In this document: positions 24,789 to 32,869 of the stretch, one piece after another
Layout of the letters: every line of letters starts with the position of its first letter
How positions within the stretch are numbered: the stretch's first letter is position 1
Assembly (NCBI GenBank): GCA_023414355.1
Contig: JAEZOB010000022.1
Coordinates: forward strand, 1-64,000
Direction of reading: 5' to 3'
Source of the DNA: Bacillota bacterium
GTDB lineage: Bacteria > Bacillota > Clostridia > Lachnospirales > Lachnospiraceae
Length of the DNA stretch: 64,000 nucleotides
Notes under the pieces: model-generated
What the model saw: the letters and a program-made list of their open reading frames with translations, nothing else
The model's database searches: none
Told to the model about the DNA's origin: nothing
Made by a program: the position numbers and the translations under genes

Positions 24789-24857
24789 AATTAAGAAATC
24801 ACATAATGATGAATTAAGAAATTACGTAATGAAGAATTAAGAAATCACATAATTAGG
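24789..24857. repeat. Three tandem 23-bp repeats
   Basis: Units at 24789-24811, 24812-24834 and 24835-24857 share the pattern AATTAAGAAATYACRTAAT plus four variable bases. There are no spacers, so it is not CRISPR. It lies between two divergent promoters. Confidence 0.85.
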
Positions 24858-24959
24858 TAAACATAGTATTGTGATGTGATTATACCTGTTATACAATGAG
24901 ACTATGAGAAGCCGATACAACAGCGGTGATACATAAACAATCGACTTAGGGGGTGTACC

Positions 24960-26084
24960 GTGCTGGAGATTAAAGAAGTGCGGACTGGAAAAGAACAAAG
25001 GATATTTGCAGCATTTGGGGCAAGGATGTATGAAAAAGTTCCACAGGCAATTCCGGACCTGATCTCGGATGAGAGGGATAATTTTAAGCCAAAGAAGAAC
25101 CCGGCTTATGCATATTGTAAGTCAAAGCAATTCCTGGCTTATCAGGACGGCAGATGTGTCGGAAGAATTGCAGGAATTATCAATGAGGAATCAAACAGAA
25201 AATGGAATGCGAAGAGAATTCGCTTTACCCGAGCTGATTTTATCGATGACCCGGAGGTGTCGAAAGCATTATTTCAGGCTGTAGAGGATTGGGGAAGAGC
25301 GGAAGGCCTGACTCAGATTCATGGTCCCATCGGCTTCTGCGATATGGACCAGGAAGGGATGCTGATCGAAGGCTTTGAAGAACCCGGGATGCTCCTTACG
25401 ATCTATAACCATCCCTATTACATAAAGCACCTGGAGGCTTTGGGCTTTTTAAAGGATATCGATTGGGTGGAATACCAGATCAGAATCCCAGAGAAGCCGG
25501 ACGAGAAGATGAACAGACTGTCCGAAGCGGTCATGAAGAAGTATAGAATCCGCTTAATAGAACCAAAAACCAGATATGATATCAAGCCTTATGTAAAAGA
25601 TGTTTTAAATCTTTACAATATTACCTATGCTGATCTGTATGGAACAGTTGAACTGAATGAAGCACAGATTATGAAATATTACGATCAATTTATCCTGTTG
25701 ATCAACCCGGAATACCTAAAGATCCTGCTCAATGAGCAGAACCAGATGATTGGTGTCGGACTGGCGATGCCCTCTCTGAATGATGCAGTGAAGAAATGCA
25801 ATGGAAGGCTATTTCCCTTTGGCTGGTACAAACTGCTGCGGGCGCCTTATCAGAAGGCCAACAGGCTTGATCTCTATATGATCGGAGTTCTTCCTCAGAT
25901 GCAGAATAAGGGTCTAACCGCAATACTTATGAACTCCATGGCCGAAACCGCCCGTAAGAATGGAATTAAGTTTGCTGAGACGGGACCTGAATTGGAGATA
26001 AATCATCAGGTTCAGGCGTTGTGGAAGCATTATGATGCAAGGCAACACAAACGCAGAAGATGTTGGGTGAAAGATATATCATAG
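24960..26084 (+). CDS. GNAT-fold acyltransferase-like protein
   Basis: A 374-residue protein of a two-part type common in Clostridia. The first half contains AYCKSKQFLAYQDGRCVGRI and IHGPIGFCDMDQEGMLIEGF. The second half includes LDLYMIGVLPQMQNKGLTAI, where the QNKG stretch corresponds to the acetyl-CoA loop of GNAT enzymes. The start is a GTG (24960) after GGGGGTG. It is followed 40 bp later by metF on the same strand. The acceptor is unknown; a peptidyl or small-molecule N-acylation role is only a general expectation of the fold. Confidence 0.75.
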   Translation: MLEIKEVRTGKEQRIFAAFGARMYEKVPQAIPDLISDERDNFKPKKNPAYAYCKSKQFLAYQDGRCVGRIAGIINEESNRKWNAKRIRFTRADFIDDPEVSKALFQAVEDWGRAEGLTQIHGPIGFCDMDQEGMLIEGFEEPGMLLTIYNHPYYIKHLEALGFLKDIDWVEYQIRIPEKPDEKMNRLSEAVMKKYRIRLIEPKTRYDIKPYVKDVLNLYNITYADLYGTVELNEAQIMKYYDQFILLINPEYLKILLNEQNQMIGVGLAMPSLNDAVKKCNGRLFPFGWYKLLRAPYQKANRLDLYMIGVLPQMQNKGLTAILMNSMAETARKNGIKFAETGPELEINHQVQALWKHYDARQHKRRRCWVKDIS

Positions 26085-26124
26085 CCAAGAAAAATTTACA
26101 ACAAACCCGGGAATGGAGAACACT

Positions 26125-26991
26125 ATGCAGATAGCATCCTTATTTGAACAAAAAAAGCCGGTACTGTCCTTCGAAGTATTCCCTCCGAAGAAGACCAGCT
26201 CCATCGAGACAATCTATACGACTCTGGATGAGCTGCAGGATTTGCGGCCGGATTTCATCAGTGTCACCTATGGAGCAGGAGGAAATGCAGTAGATACGGC
26301 TACCTGTGAGATTGCATCGGCAATCAAAAACAAGTACGGAATAGAGCCGCTGGCCCACCTGACCTGTGTGAATGCTACGAGAACAGAGATAGAGCAGATA
26401 CTGAATCGCCTTCAAACACAGGGAATCACGAATATCCTAGCGCTTCGTGGAGATATTAATCCAGATATCCCTCCAAAGAATGAATTTCATTATGCCAGCG
26501 AACTTGTCTCCTTTATCAGGGAACATGGTGGCTTCCATGTGTCCGGCGCCTGCTATCCGGAGGGTCATATTACTTCAGACAATCTGGTTGCGGACATCCT
26601 GAATCTAAGAAAAAAGGTGGATGCCGGTGCGGAGCATCTGATATCTCAGCTTTTCTTTGACAACAATTATTTCTACACCTTTCTGGAAAAGATCAGACTT
26701 GCGGGTATCACTGTTCCGATTGAAGCAGGAATTATGCCGGTCGTAAACAAGGCGCAGATTGAACGTATGGTTACCCTGTGCGGAGCCAGTCTTCCTCCCA
26801 AATTCACGAAGATGATGCAGCGCTTCGAACATTCGCCGGAAGCCCTTCGGGATGCCGGTATCGCTTACGCAGTTGACCAGATTGTTGACCTGATCTCTCA
26901 GGGTGTGGACGGGATTCATCTCTATACGATGAATAACGCTGTCATCGCAAGAAGAATCCATTCAAGTATAGCCGGGCTAATCGGTGTATAA
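26125..26991 (+). CDS. metF: 5,10-Methylenetetrahydrofolate reductase
   Basis: A 288-residue FAD enzyme reducing methylene-THF to methyl-THF for methionine synthesis or the acetyl-CoA pathway. It has the barrel motifs SFEVFPPKK, PDFISVTYGAGGN, LAHLTCVNATR, LALRGD, and the C-terminal GVDGIHLYTMN. Length is that of MetF. I preferred ATG 26125 (GGAG six bases upstream) to ATG 26113. No metV zinc-finger partner or methyltransferase lies beside it, so the electron donor is uncertain. An intrinsic terminator follows at 27046. Confidence 0.95.
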   Translation: MQIASLFEQKKPVLSFEVFPPKKTSSIETIYTTLDELQDLRPDFISVTYGAGGNAVDTATCEIASAIKNKYGIEPLAHLTCVNATRTEIEQILNRLQTQGITNILALRGDINPDIPPKNEFHYASELVSFIREHGGFHVSGACYPEGHITSDNLVADILNLRKKVDAGAEHLISQLFFDNNYFYTFLEKIRLAGITVPIEAGIMPVVNKAQIERMVTLCGASLPPKFTKMMQRFEHSPEALRDAGIAYAVDQIVDLISQGVDGIHLYTMNNAVIARRIHSSIAGLIGV

Positions 26992-27045
26992 GAAACTGAA
27001 CCGGAATACAATCAGGATCGTCTAATACATAGGATAAAGAAAACT

Positions 27046-27092
27046 GAGAAATCCCTGAAGCAGTTACAGCTGTCCCTCAGGGATTTCTTTTC
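27046..27092 (+). terminator. Terminator of metF
   Basis: GAGAAATCCCTGA pairs with TCAGGGATTTC, followed by TTTTCC. Confidence 0.85.
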
Positions 27093-27115
27093 CCTATCTG
27101 AATAGGAGGTATCAC

Positions 27116-28222
27116 ATGAGAAAAGGATTGCTATTGACGTTATGCCTGATGATGCTTGTGTTAGCAGGCTGTAAGAGAAATGATGGATCCGATAATCAGG
27201 TTCCGACAGTAGCCCCAACAGCTGCACCATCCATCACTCCATCCGCAGAACCCCCGAAGGAGGAAGTCAGTACTACACCAACCCCTGCTACAAAAGAAAA
27301 GCTTTCGATACAAGATTACTATCCTGTGGAAGCGAATACACAGTATCAATATGATGGTGAAGGAAATGAATTTGCCGCTTACACAAGATATATCGAGTTT
27401 ATTGACGAGAATACAGGAAGAGTTCAGACGAGGACACAAAACGGTGGTACAGAGTCAGTTCGTGTATTAGAGGTAAAGGATGGAGCCTTGTCAGTTGTTT
27501 ATACTGTCAATGAATGCTATTACCGCGCGAACTTTCTTACGATGACTCAGGAATTACCTGAGATCCTTCTGATGGAGCCTCTGCAGAAGGGAACTGCATG
27601 GACTCTGCCCGATGGCAGAAAGAGAGTAATCTCCTCGATAGATGCTTCAATCGTAACCCCTTACGGTAACTTTCAGGCACTGGAGGTGACCACTGAGGAG
27701 GAGAATGCCATTACGAAGGATTATTATGCTGCAGGTGTTGGACTGGTAGAAAGCCTGTATGAAAGTAAGGACTCTGCCGGTGAGCTGAAGGTGGCTTCGC
27801 TTCTGAGTAAGGTGAATAAGAATTCACCCTTTACTCAGAATTTAAGAGTGTTCTACACGGATTCGGAGGAGAAGATCAATGAGGTGAATACGGAGCTGGC
27901 CTTTCAGACAGGAGAGGATGCGAAGGGCAAATTGGAGGAGCTATTTCTTCAGAAGCCTTCAGAGGACTATCTGCCTCTTATGAGCGAGGGCTCCAGAATG
28001 AATGAACTATTCATAGATTCTATAGGTATCCTGAATGCAGATTTTTCCTCAGAATTCATTAACGGTATGAATCTGGGCTCCGGCTATGAACAGCTTGTGC
28101 TGCAAAGTCTGGCTGATACACTGGGCGGTTATTATGGGGTGTCCAAGGTACGCATTACGATTGACGGGAAACCCTATGAATCAGGGCATATCATTCTGGA
28201 CATAATCGAGGTATCACGGTAG
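27116..28222 (+). CDS. Lipoprotein with C-terminal GerMN domain
   Basis: A 368-residue exported lipoprotein. The signal peptide MRKGLLLTLCLMMLVLAG ends at the lipobox Cys19, and a Thr/Pro-rich linker spans about 25-62. The middle (about 65-235) is a beta-rich domain. Residues from about 242 to the end resemble the GerMN domain of spore-germination protein GerM: LRVFYTDSEEKINEVNTEL, then NGMNLGSGYEQLVLQSLADT. Such proteins act at the forespore or septal membrane. The ATG follows TAGGAGGT. The role in germination is inferred from the domain only. Confidence 0.8.
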   Translation: MRKGLLLTLCLMMLVLAGCKRNDGSDNQVPTVAPTAAPSITPSAEPPKEEVSTTPTPATKEKLSIQDYYPVEANTQYQYDGEGNEFAAYTRYIEFIDENTGRVQTRTQNGGTESVRVLEVKDGALSVVYTVNECYYRANFLTMTQELPEILLMEPLQKGTAWTLPDGRKRVISSIDASIVTPYGNFQALEVTTEEENAITKDYYAAGVGLVESLYESKDSAGELKVASLLSKVNKNSPFTQNLRVFYTDSEEKINEVNTELAFQTGEDAKGKLEELFLQKPSEDYLPLMSEGSRMNELFIDSIGILNADFSSEFINGMNLGSGYEQLVLQSLADTLGGYYGVSKVRITIDGKPYESGHIILDIIEVSR

Positions 28223-28244
28223 CCGGTATCCTAATAGAAACTAC

Positions 28245-28273
28245 TTGACTGTATCCCTGAATAATAGTACAAT
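28245..28273 (+). promoter_or_regulatory. Promoter of the 28331-29329 gene pair
   Basis: TTGACT (28245-28250), 17 nt, TACAAT (28268-28273). Confidence 0.7.
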
Positions 28274-28330
28274 TTTCCAAATGTAATTTAGCGTAGTTGC
28301 ATTTGAATCATTTTACAAGGGGGATTTTTA

Positions 28331-28879
28331 ATGGATTATGTACTTGCTGCTTTTTCTTATCTGACTCCGGCCTTTCAACAGAAATCGGTTGATCAGATGC
28401 CGCTCTCGGAAGCGGAAAAAGCGATTGTTAAGGAGCTTGTTGCTGGTTGGGGAAAAACCAGAACCGTAGATTTACTGAAGGGGTTATCAGAGAAATACGG
28501 TCAGGCAGCCCCGGAGGCTGTCGGTAAATTTGTCGCCGAGAGCACAAAGCAGGATTATGCTGCCATCGGAGCGCGTGTAGCACACGAGGGAACTGAGATT
28601 GAGGATTTTATTCAGGTTTTATGGGGACCGCTGGCAGAACAGGGCTTTGTATACACCTCGGAGACCAGAGGAACAGATATGGAGTTCCATGTCACAAAGT
28701 GTCCTTTGCATAGCTTGGCTGAGATGACCGGATTACATGACTGGCTGTTCCAGCTTGCATGTGCTACAGATTTTTATTCGGCGACTTCCTTCAGTCCTAA
28801 AATCAATTTTACAAGAACAAAGACACTGATGGAGGGCTGTGATTGTTGTAATCATTGCTATTCTTATAAGAAATCATAG
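28331..28879 (+). CDS. L-2-amino-thiazoline-4-carboxylate hydrolase-like protein
   Basis: A 182-residue protein of the ATC-hydrolase-like family. The conserved C-terminal part reads FHVTKCPLHSLAEMTGLHDW, then LACATDFYSATSFSPKINFT and a terminal EGCDCCNHCY with several cysteines. Members are often annotated as L-2-amino-thiazoline-4-carboxylic acid hydrolases, but most are uncharacterised and the Cys-rich tail suggests metal or thiol chemistry. GGGGGA is the ribosome site. It is followed after 12 bp by a DUF3795 zinc-ribbon gene on the same strand, a likely operon partner. Confidence 0.75.
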   Translation: MDYVLAAFSYLTPAFQQKSVDQMPLSEAEKAIVKELVAGWGKTRTVDLLKGLSEKYGQAAPEAVGKFVAESTKQDYAAIGARVAHEGTEIEDFIQVLWGPLAEQGFVYTSETRGTDMEFHVTKCPLHSLAEMTGLHDWLFQLACATDFYSATSFSPKINFTRTKTLMEGCDCCNHCYSYKKS

Positions 28880-28891
28880 GGAGAGAAGTAT

Positions 28892-29329
28892 ATGAATGAG
28901 GCATTGGTAGGGTACTGCGGATTGTACTGCGGAGGTTGCCGGGAGTTTCAAAAAACACAGGCAGGAAATCCTTCTATAAAGGAAGACGGAACGCCGAATT
29001 ATTGTGACGGATGTAAATCTGACAGAGTCACAGCTTGGTGTACAGAATGTGATATCAAGAAGTGTAACCGAAGGAAGGGCTTAAATTTCTGCTCGGAATG
29101 TGGGGAATATCCTTGCGAAATACTAAATGACTTTATGCATATGGAGGATTATGTATATCACATGGAGATACCGGAGGATTTCGAGGAGATCAAAAAGACA
29201 GGCCTCAATGCCTGGTATCAGAAGAAAGAACAGGCTTATTACTGCAAGAGCTGCAATCACCTGAACCATTGGTTTGAACAGGAATGCACCGGATGTGGTG
29301 CGAAGCTGAAGAATGGAAAAAGTATATAA
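28892..29329 (+). CDS. DUF3795-type zinc-ribbon protein
   Basis: A 145-residue cysteine-rich protein. Residues 7-65 follow the DUF3795 pattern (GYCGLYCGGCREFQ, then CDGCKSD, WCTECDIKKCNRRKGLNFCS, ECGEYPC). The C-terminus adds a rubredoxin/zinc-ribbon-like YCKSCNHLNHWFEQECTGCG. It probably binds one or more Zn2+ ions. The ribosome site GGGAGAG precedes the ATG by six bases. The function is unknown. It pairs with the thiazoline hydrolase-like gene. Confidence 0.8.
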   Translation: MNEALVGYCGLYCGGCREFQKTQAGNPSIKEDGTPNYCDGCKSDRVTAWCTECDIKKCNRRKGLNFCSECGEYPCEILNDFMHMEDYVYHMEIPEDFEEIKKTGLNAWYQKKEQAYYCKSCNHLNHWFEQECTGCGAKLKNGKSI

Positions 29330-29405
29330 GCGGCTTTTACTGATATCTTAAAAGGAATAACTTTATATAATAAAAGAGTTGTTGAGCAATACGTTTTGAT
29401 AAATC

Positions 29406-29470
29406 GAGTAAGGATATAGGCATCCCGTCAAATGGTACATGACGTGATATCGATATCCTTACTCTTTACT
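29406..29470. terminator. Long hairpin terminator
   Basis: GAGTAAGGATAT (29406-29417) pairs with ATATCCTTACTC (29453-29464), with inner CGTCA/TGACG, followed by TTTACTT. It separates convergent genes. Confidence 0.7.
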
Positions 29471-29522
29471 TAGATAAGTTATTTTACATCAGTCTCTTGA
29501 TTGCTGAAGATAATAATAGCTC

Positions 29523-30275
29523 TTATTTCACCCAGTAATCCCGACAGTCCTTGGAACGCTCCATAAAACCATATTCAATCAGATATCTGCGTATGGTCGG
29601 GAAATCAGAATAAACATCCTTTAGTATCTGATTAACCTCTTTCTCTGTATAGATTCTTCCCTGCTCAAATAATTCCATAATTTTCTGTAAAGTAACGATC
29701 TTTTTCTTTTCCTTCGCCGAGAAAAGCTTCAGCTTCAATGGGGCTAAGCTTATAAATACGGCGGAGAGGATCTTCTCTCGCTCTTCCTTTGTGATAACAT
29801 ATCGATCATCTATCATATTTGCTCCTTCATGGATCGGAACCAAAGCGTCCTGATCCGGCGGTGTTTCCTCTGTCGTAAGCTCATAGAGAGAAAGATAAAG
29901 CTTTGCCTGCTTTGCCTTTTCGCGAAAGCTGAACTTCTGATGTCTTATTGTCGAGGCAGTTACCCCCAGCTTTTGCGCTATTGCCTGATCGGAAAGTCCG
30001 CTATGGATCAGACTTAATAATTCCTTCTGTTTTTCTGTGATTGTATTATACTTGCTGTCACTTTCCAGCAGGTGCCGGAAGACTCCCCCGTGTGCCTGCT
30101 CCACATGCAGACGGACGGCACGTAAGGCATCATAGTACCGTTCCCCAACCTTGAAGATCTCCCCTTCCTCAAAGCTTTCACCACAAAGCATGCAGCTGTA
30201 GGTATGGGTAGCAGGCTCATAACAGTAACCCTTTTTTATGGTTTCAACCGAATGTTCATCAAGATTAATGTTCAT
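29523..30275 (-). CDS. LuxR-type HTH regulator with DUF2087 domain
   Basis: A 250-residue regulator. An N-terminal treble-clef-like segment (CMLCGESFEEG followed by HVEQAHGG) may bind Zn2+. Residues 80-118 form a LuxR-type helix-turn-helix (LLSLIHSGLSDQAIAQKLGV, then ASTIRHQKFSFREKAKQ). The C-terminal 85 residues match DUF2087: KIVTLQKIMELFEQGRIYTE, then SDFPTIRRYLIEYGFMER. AGGAG precedes the ATG. Its target is unknown; the CoA-binding and Rnf-like genes are divergent from it and so are possible targets. Confidence 0.85.
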   Translation of the reverse strand: MNINLDEHSVETIKKGYCYEPATHTYSCMLCGESFEEGEIFKVGERYYDALRAVRLHVEQAHGGVFRHLLESDSKYNTITEKQKELLSLIHSGLSDQAIAQKLGVTASTIRHQKFSFREKAKQAKLYLSLYELTTEETPPDQDALVPIHEGANMIDDRYVITKEEREKILSAVFISLAPLKLKLFSAKEKKKIVTLQKIMELFEQGRIYTEKEVNQILKDVYSDFPTIRRYLIEYGFMERSKDCRDYWVK

Positions 30276-30417
30276 ATTAACTCCTGTTCTGAAAAGATAA
30301 ACATATTCTAATACTGTTTATTGATAAGTCAACATAATATAAATAAGTTGTTGTATATTGAAGCTGAGGTAAGAGCTCGGGCTTGCTTAGAATTTGATTA
30401 AATTTCCAAGGAAGGAT

Positions 30418-30446
30418 TAGACAGAGAAAAAATACAGGAGTATAAT
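30418..30446 (+). promoter_or_regulatory. Promoter of the CoA-binding / RnfD-RnfC pair
   Basis: TAGACA (30418-30423), 17 nt, TATAAT (30441-30446). Confidence 0.6.
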
Positions 30447-30481
30447 AGGACTATAAAATTTGTATGTGGGAGGTATTTACT

Positions 30482-30907
30482 ATGCCAAAACTTAGTAAGG
30501 ATTTTATTCAGGACAAGGAAATACTTTTTGTAGGCTATTCTTCTAGAAACAATGCATTCTCGAAGGAAATTTACACGGCATTTTCTAATCATGGAATTAA
30601 GGTATATCCTTATAATACCAGGATAGGCGGTAATTTTGACATGAAGGTTTATCATAAGCTGGAAGAGCTCCCATCCATGCCGACGACGGCTTTTGTATTG
30701 CTGAATAAGGACAATACCTCAAAGGCTGTGAAGGAGCTGGTAAATCACGGAATAAAGAAGATCTTATTCAGAAGTAAAGGCAGTGTGGATGAGGCTTTAC
30801 TGGCAGAATGCAATCAGGTAGGAATTGAGACCGCATTTGGCTGTCCCTTGATGGTCTATGGAACCGGATTTCATAAGTTCCATGCATTCTTCGCAGGAGT
30901 AAAATAA
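30482..30907 (+). CDS. CoA-binding domain protein
   Basis: A 141-residue Rossmann-like protein of the CoA_binding_2 type: KEILFVGYSSRNNAFSKEIY, then NHGIKVYPYNTRIGG and AFVLLNKDNTSKAVKELVNH. Stand-alone proteins of this family bind CoA and may regulate by CoAlation or redox state. The start at 30482 has GGGAGG before it. Its stop codon abuts the ATG of the RnfD-RnfC fusion with no spacer, so the two are translationally coupled and presumably act together. Confidence 0.85.
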   Translation: MPKLSKDFIQDKEILFVGYSSRNNAFSKEIYTAFSNHGIKVYPYNTRIGGNFDMKVYHKLEELPSMPTTAFVLLNKDNTSKAVKELVNHGIKKILFRSKGSVDEALLAECNQVGIETAFGCPLMVYGTGFHKFHAFFAGVK

Positions 30908-32683
30908 ATGATTACATTTCCGTTGATACGAAGTAAGAGGACAAATGAACAGGTGATGTCAGATGTCTTCAAAATATTACTGCTATATCATTTGCCGCTG
31001 TGGGTGAAGGATCCTGTAGAAATACTGCGTTTCCTGCTGCTTGTCAGTGCCGGAACTCTAATTGATGTAATATTCAGCTTAATCCATTATAAAAAAGTAT
31101 GGTGCTGTGTATCGGGAGCAATTACTGCTGCGATCATCAACCTTTTAACAACTGGTGCACCTTTATGGGGACAGCTGCTTGGAGTAGTGATTGGATTAGT
31201 GGTCGGAAAGCACCTCTGGGGTGGGACAGGAAAGAATATTCTGAATCCGGCGATGGTAGGATTGTTCTGGGTTATGCTTCTGTTTCCTGTGGAATTCCCG
31301 TTCTTTAGAGCAACATTGCTGTTACTTCCGGCATTGCTGCTTGGCTTTCTGTTTCTGAAAATCAGACCCTTTGCAGGAGCAGGCTTCATCGTTGGGATGC
31401 TGGCTGCTATGATTGTATTTCGCGGCTTCTCACCGCACGATGTGATCACTTATGGAGTGCTTTTCTGGAGCTGTCTGATCATGACAGACCCGGTGACTGT
31501 AACCGGTCATAAAACAGTTGGTGCAATCTGCGGATTACTGGCAGGGTTTGCTGTATATCTCTTCCGATTGACACCGACAATCATTCCTCTGTGTATCCTT
31601 ATGGTGAATCTGGTGTCCTCGGTAGCGGAGGAGATAACCGGAAGAAAGCCACTCCCTTTCCAGACCAACTTTCGCATACCGAAGGCAGTGACAGGGAAAG
31701 CATATCATAATAAACTCATCGATTTGTCTGGGCAGGAGAAGAAAGATGATGCAGAGGAGGACTTTTCCAGCTTGTCAGGGGAAGAGATTTTTAATCGGAT
31801 ACAGAAGAATGAGGTGTTTGGAATGGGCGGTGCCGCATTTCCTACTCACCGCAAATTGACTTCGCTGCTCAATTCCGGAGAACAGGCTAAGCATTTGATC
31901 ATCAATGGTGTCGAATGTGATCCGGGACTGATTCATGATGTTTGGCTTCTCCGCAATTGTACAAAGGAAATTCAAAAAGGTATCGATATCCTGAAGCAAT
32001 GGATCGGGTTTGACTCGGTGAGCCTTGCGGTTAAGAGTCAGGAAGAGCTGGATTATGCTAAGACGGTTCGACAGGTTACTGTACCTGACAGCTATCCGAT
32101 TGGTTATGAACGTTTATTGATAAAACGGGTACTGGGAAGAGAAATTACGAATCAACAGCTTCCTGCTGAAGCGGGAATATTGGTATTAAATGTACAGACA
32201 GTATACTCCATATGGCAGGCAGTCTCTCTGAACCAGAAAATAGATTCCAGATTTCTGACAGTGGCTGACTTAAAGCAAAGGTCTGCACAGGTAGTAAGGG
32301 TTAAGCTTGGCAGCAGTCTTAAGTCTGTTCTGGAAGCTGTCTATCCGGGAGAAGTGAATATATTTACCGGTGGAGGTATCATGCAAGCTTACCTAGCAGA
32401 AGATGCATCTGTTGTTGAAAAAGGCACGAATTTAATAGCTACAGGGAATTATCCTCATTATAAGGAATCACCGCAGTGCTCCCATTGCGAAAGCTGCCGA
32501 AGGCATTGCCCTGCAGGTTTGAAGGTGGATAGGATCGCTGAACTGGTAGATAGTGGGAAGGCGAAGAACACCCAAAAATATCATGTCAGTAATTGTATCG
32601 GCTGTGGAAGCTGCAGCTATTCCTGCCCCGGAGGGCGAAATCTTGCTGCCAGGGTAAAGCTCGCAAAGGATACGGTAAAATAG
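30908..32683 (+). CDS. Fused RnfD-like / RnfC-like electron-transfer protein
   Basis: A 591-residue fusion. Residues 1-250 are an RnfD/NqrB-like membrane domain with the family's GKNILNPAMVGL (about 107-118) and MTDPVTVTG (about 192-200). The segment between them is much shorter than in RnfD, and no S/T-GAT flavinylation motif is present. Residues from 305 are RnfC-like: GMGGAAFPTHRKL, LIINGVECDPGL, an SLBB-like region, then two [4Fe-4S] clusters, CSHCESCRRHCPAG (about 524) and CIGCGSCSYSCPGG (about 562). The RnfC N-terminal barrel domain is missing. No rnfG, E, A or B lies nearby. It may move electrons between NAD(P)H or a flavin and the membrane; the acceptor is unknown. Confidence 0.85.
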   Translation: MITFPLIRSKRTNEQVMSDVFKILLLYHLPLWVKDPVEILRFLLLVSAGTLIDVIFSLIHYKKVWCCVSGAITAAIINLLTTGAPLWGQLLGVVIGLVVGKHLWGGTGKNILNPAMVGLFWVMLLFPVEFPFFRATLLLLPALLLGFLFLKIRPFAGAGFIVGMLAAMIVFRGFSPHDVITYGVLFWSCLIMTDPVTVTGHKTVGAICGLLAGFAVYLFRLTPTIIPLCILMVNLVSSVAEEITGRKPLPFQTNFRIPKAVTGKAYHNKLIDLSGQEKKDDAEEDFSSLSGEEIFNRIQKNEVFGMGGAAFPTHRKLTSLLNSGEQAKHLIINGVECDPGLIHDVWLLRNCTKEIQKGIDILKQWIGFDSVSLAVKSQEELDYAKTVRQVTVPDSYPIGYERLLIKRVLGREITNQQLPAEAGILVLNVQTVYSIWQAVSLNQKIDSRFLTVADLKQRSAQVVRVKLGSSLKSVLEAVYPGEVNIFTGGGIMQAYLAEDASVVEKGTNLIATGNYPHYKESPQCSHCESCRRHCPAGLKVDRIAELVDSGKAKNTQKYHVSNCIGCGSCSYSCPGGRNLAARVKLAKDTVK

Positions 32684-32711
32684 CAGATAACGATATTTGA
32701 AGCCATGATGA

Positions 32712-32744
32712 GGAAGCTGTCTTATAGATTGATGGCTTCCTTTT
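32712..32744 (+). terminator. Terminator after the RnfD-RnfC fusion
   Basis: GGAAGC pairs with GCTTCC, followed by TTTTCC. Confidence 0.65.
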
Positions 32745-32869
32745 CCGTATACCTTTATGAAAAGACTTGAAACATAAACCATCAAATGTTAAAATATGGT
32801 GGGAAATATTGCTGCGCGACGGGCAGTATTGATAGGCAGTGAAGAGCCGATATGAAAGGAAAAGCAAGA

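Noticed and set aside
24789..24857. CRISPR array
   Set aside because: Units are only 23 bp, imperfect and directly adjacent with no spacers; no cas genes nearby. The arrays at 40240 and 60495 fail for the same reasons.
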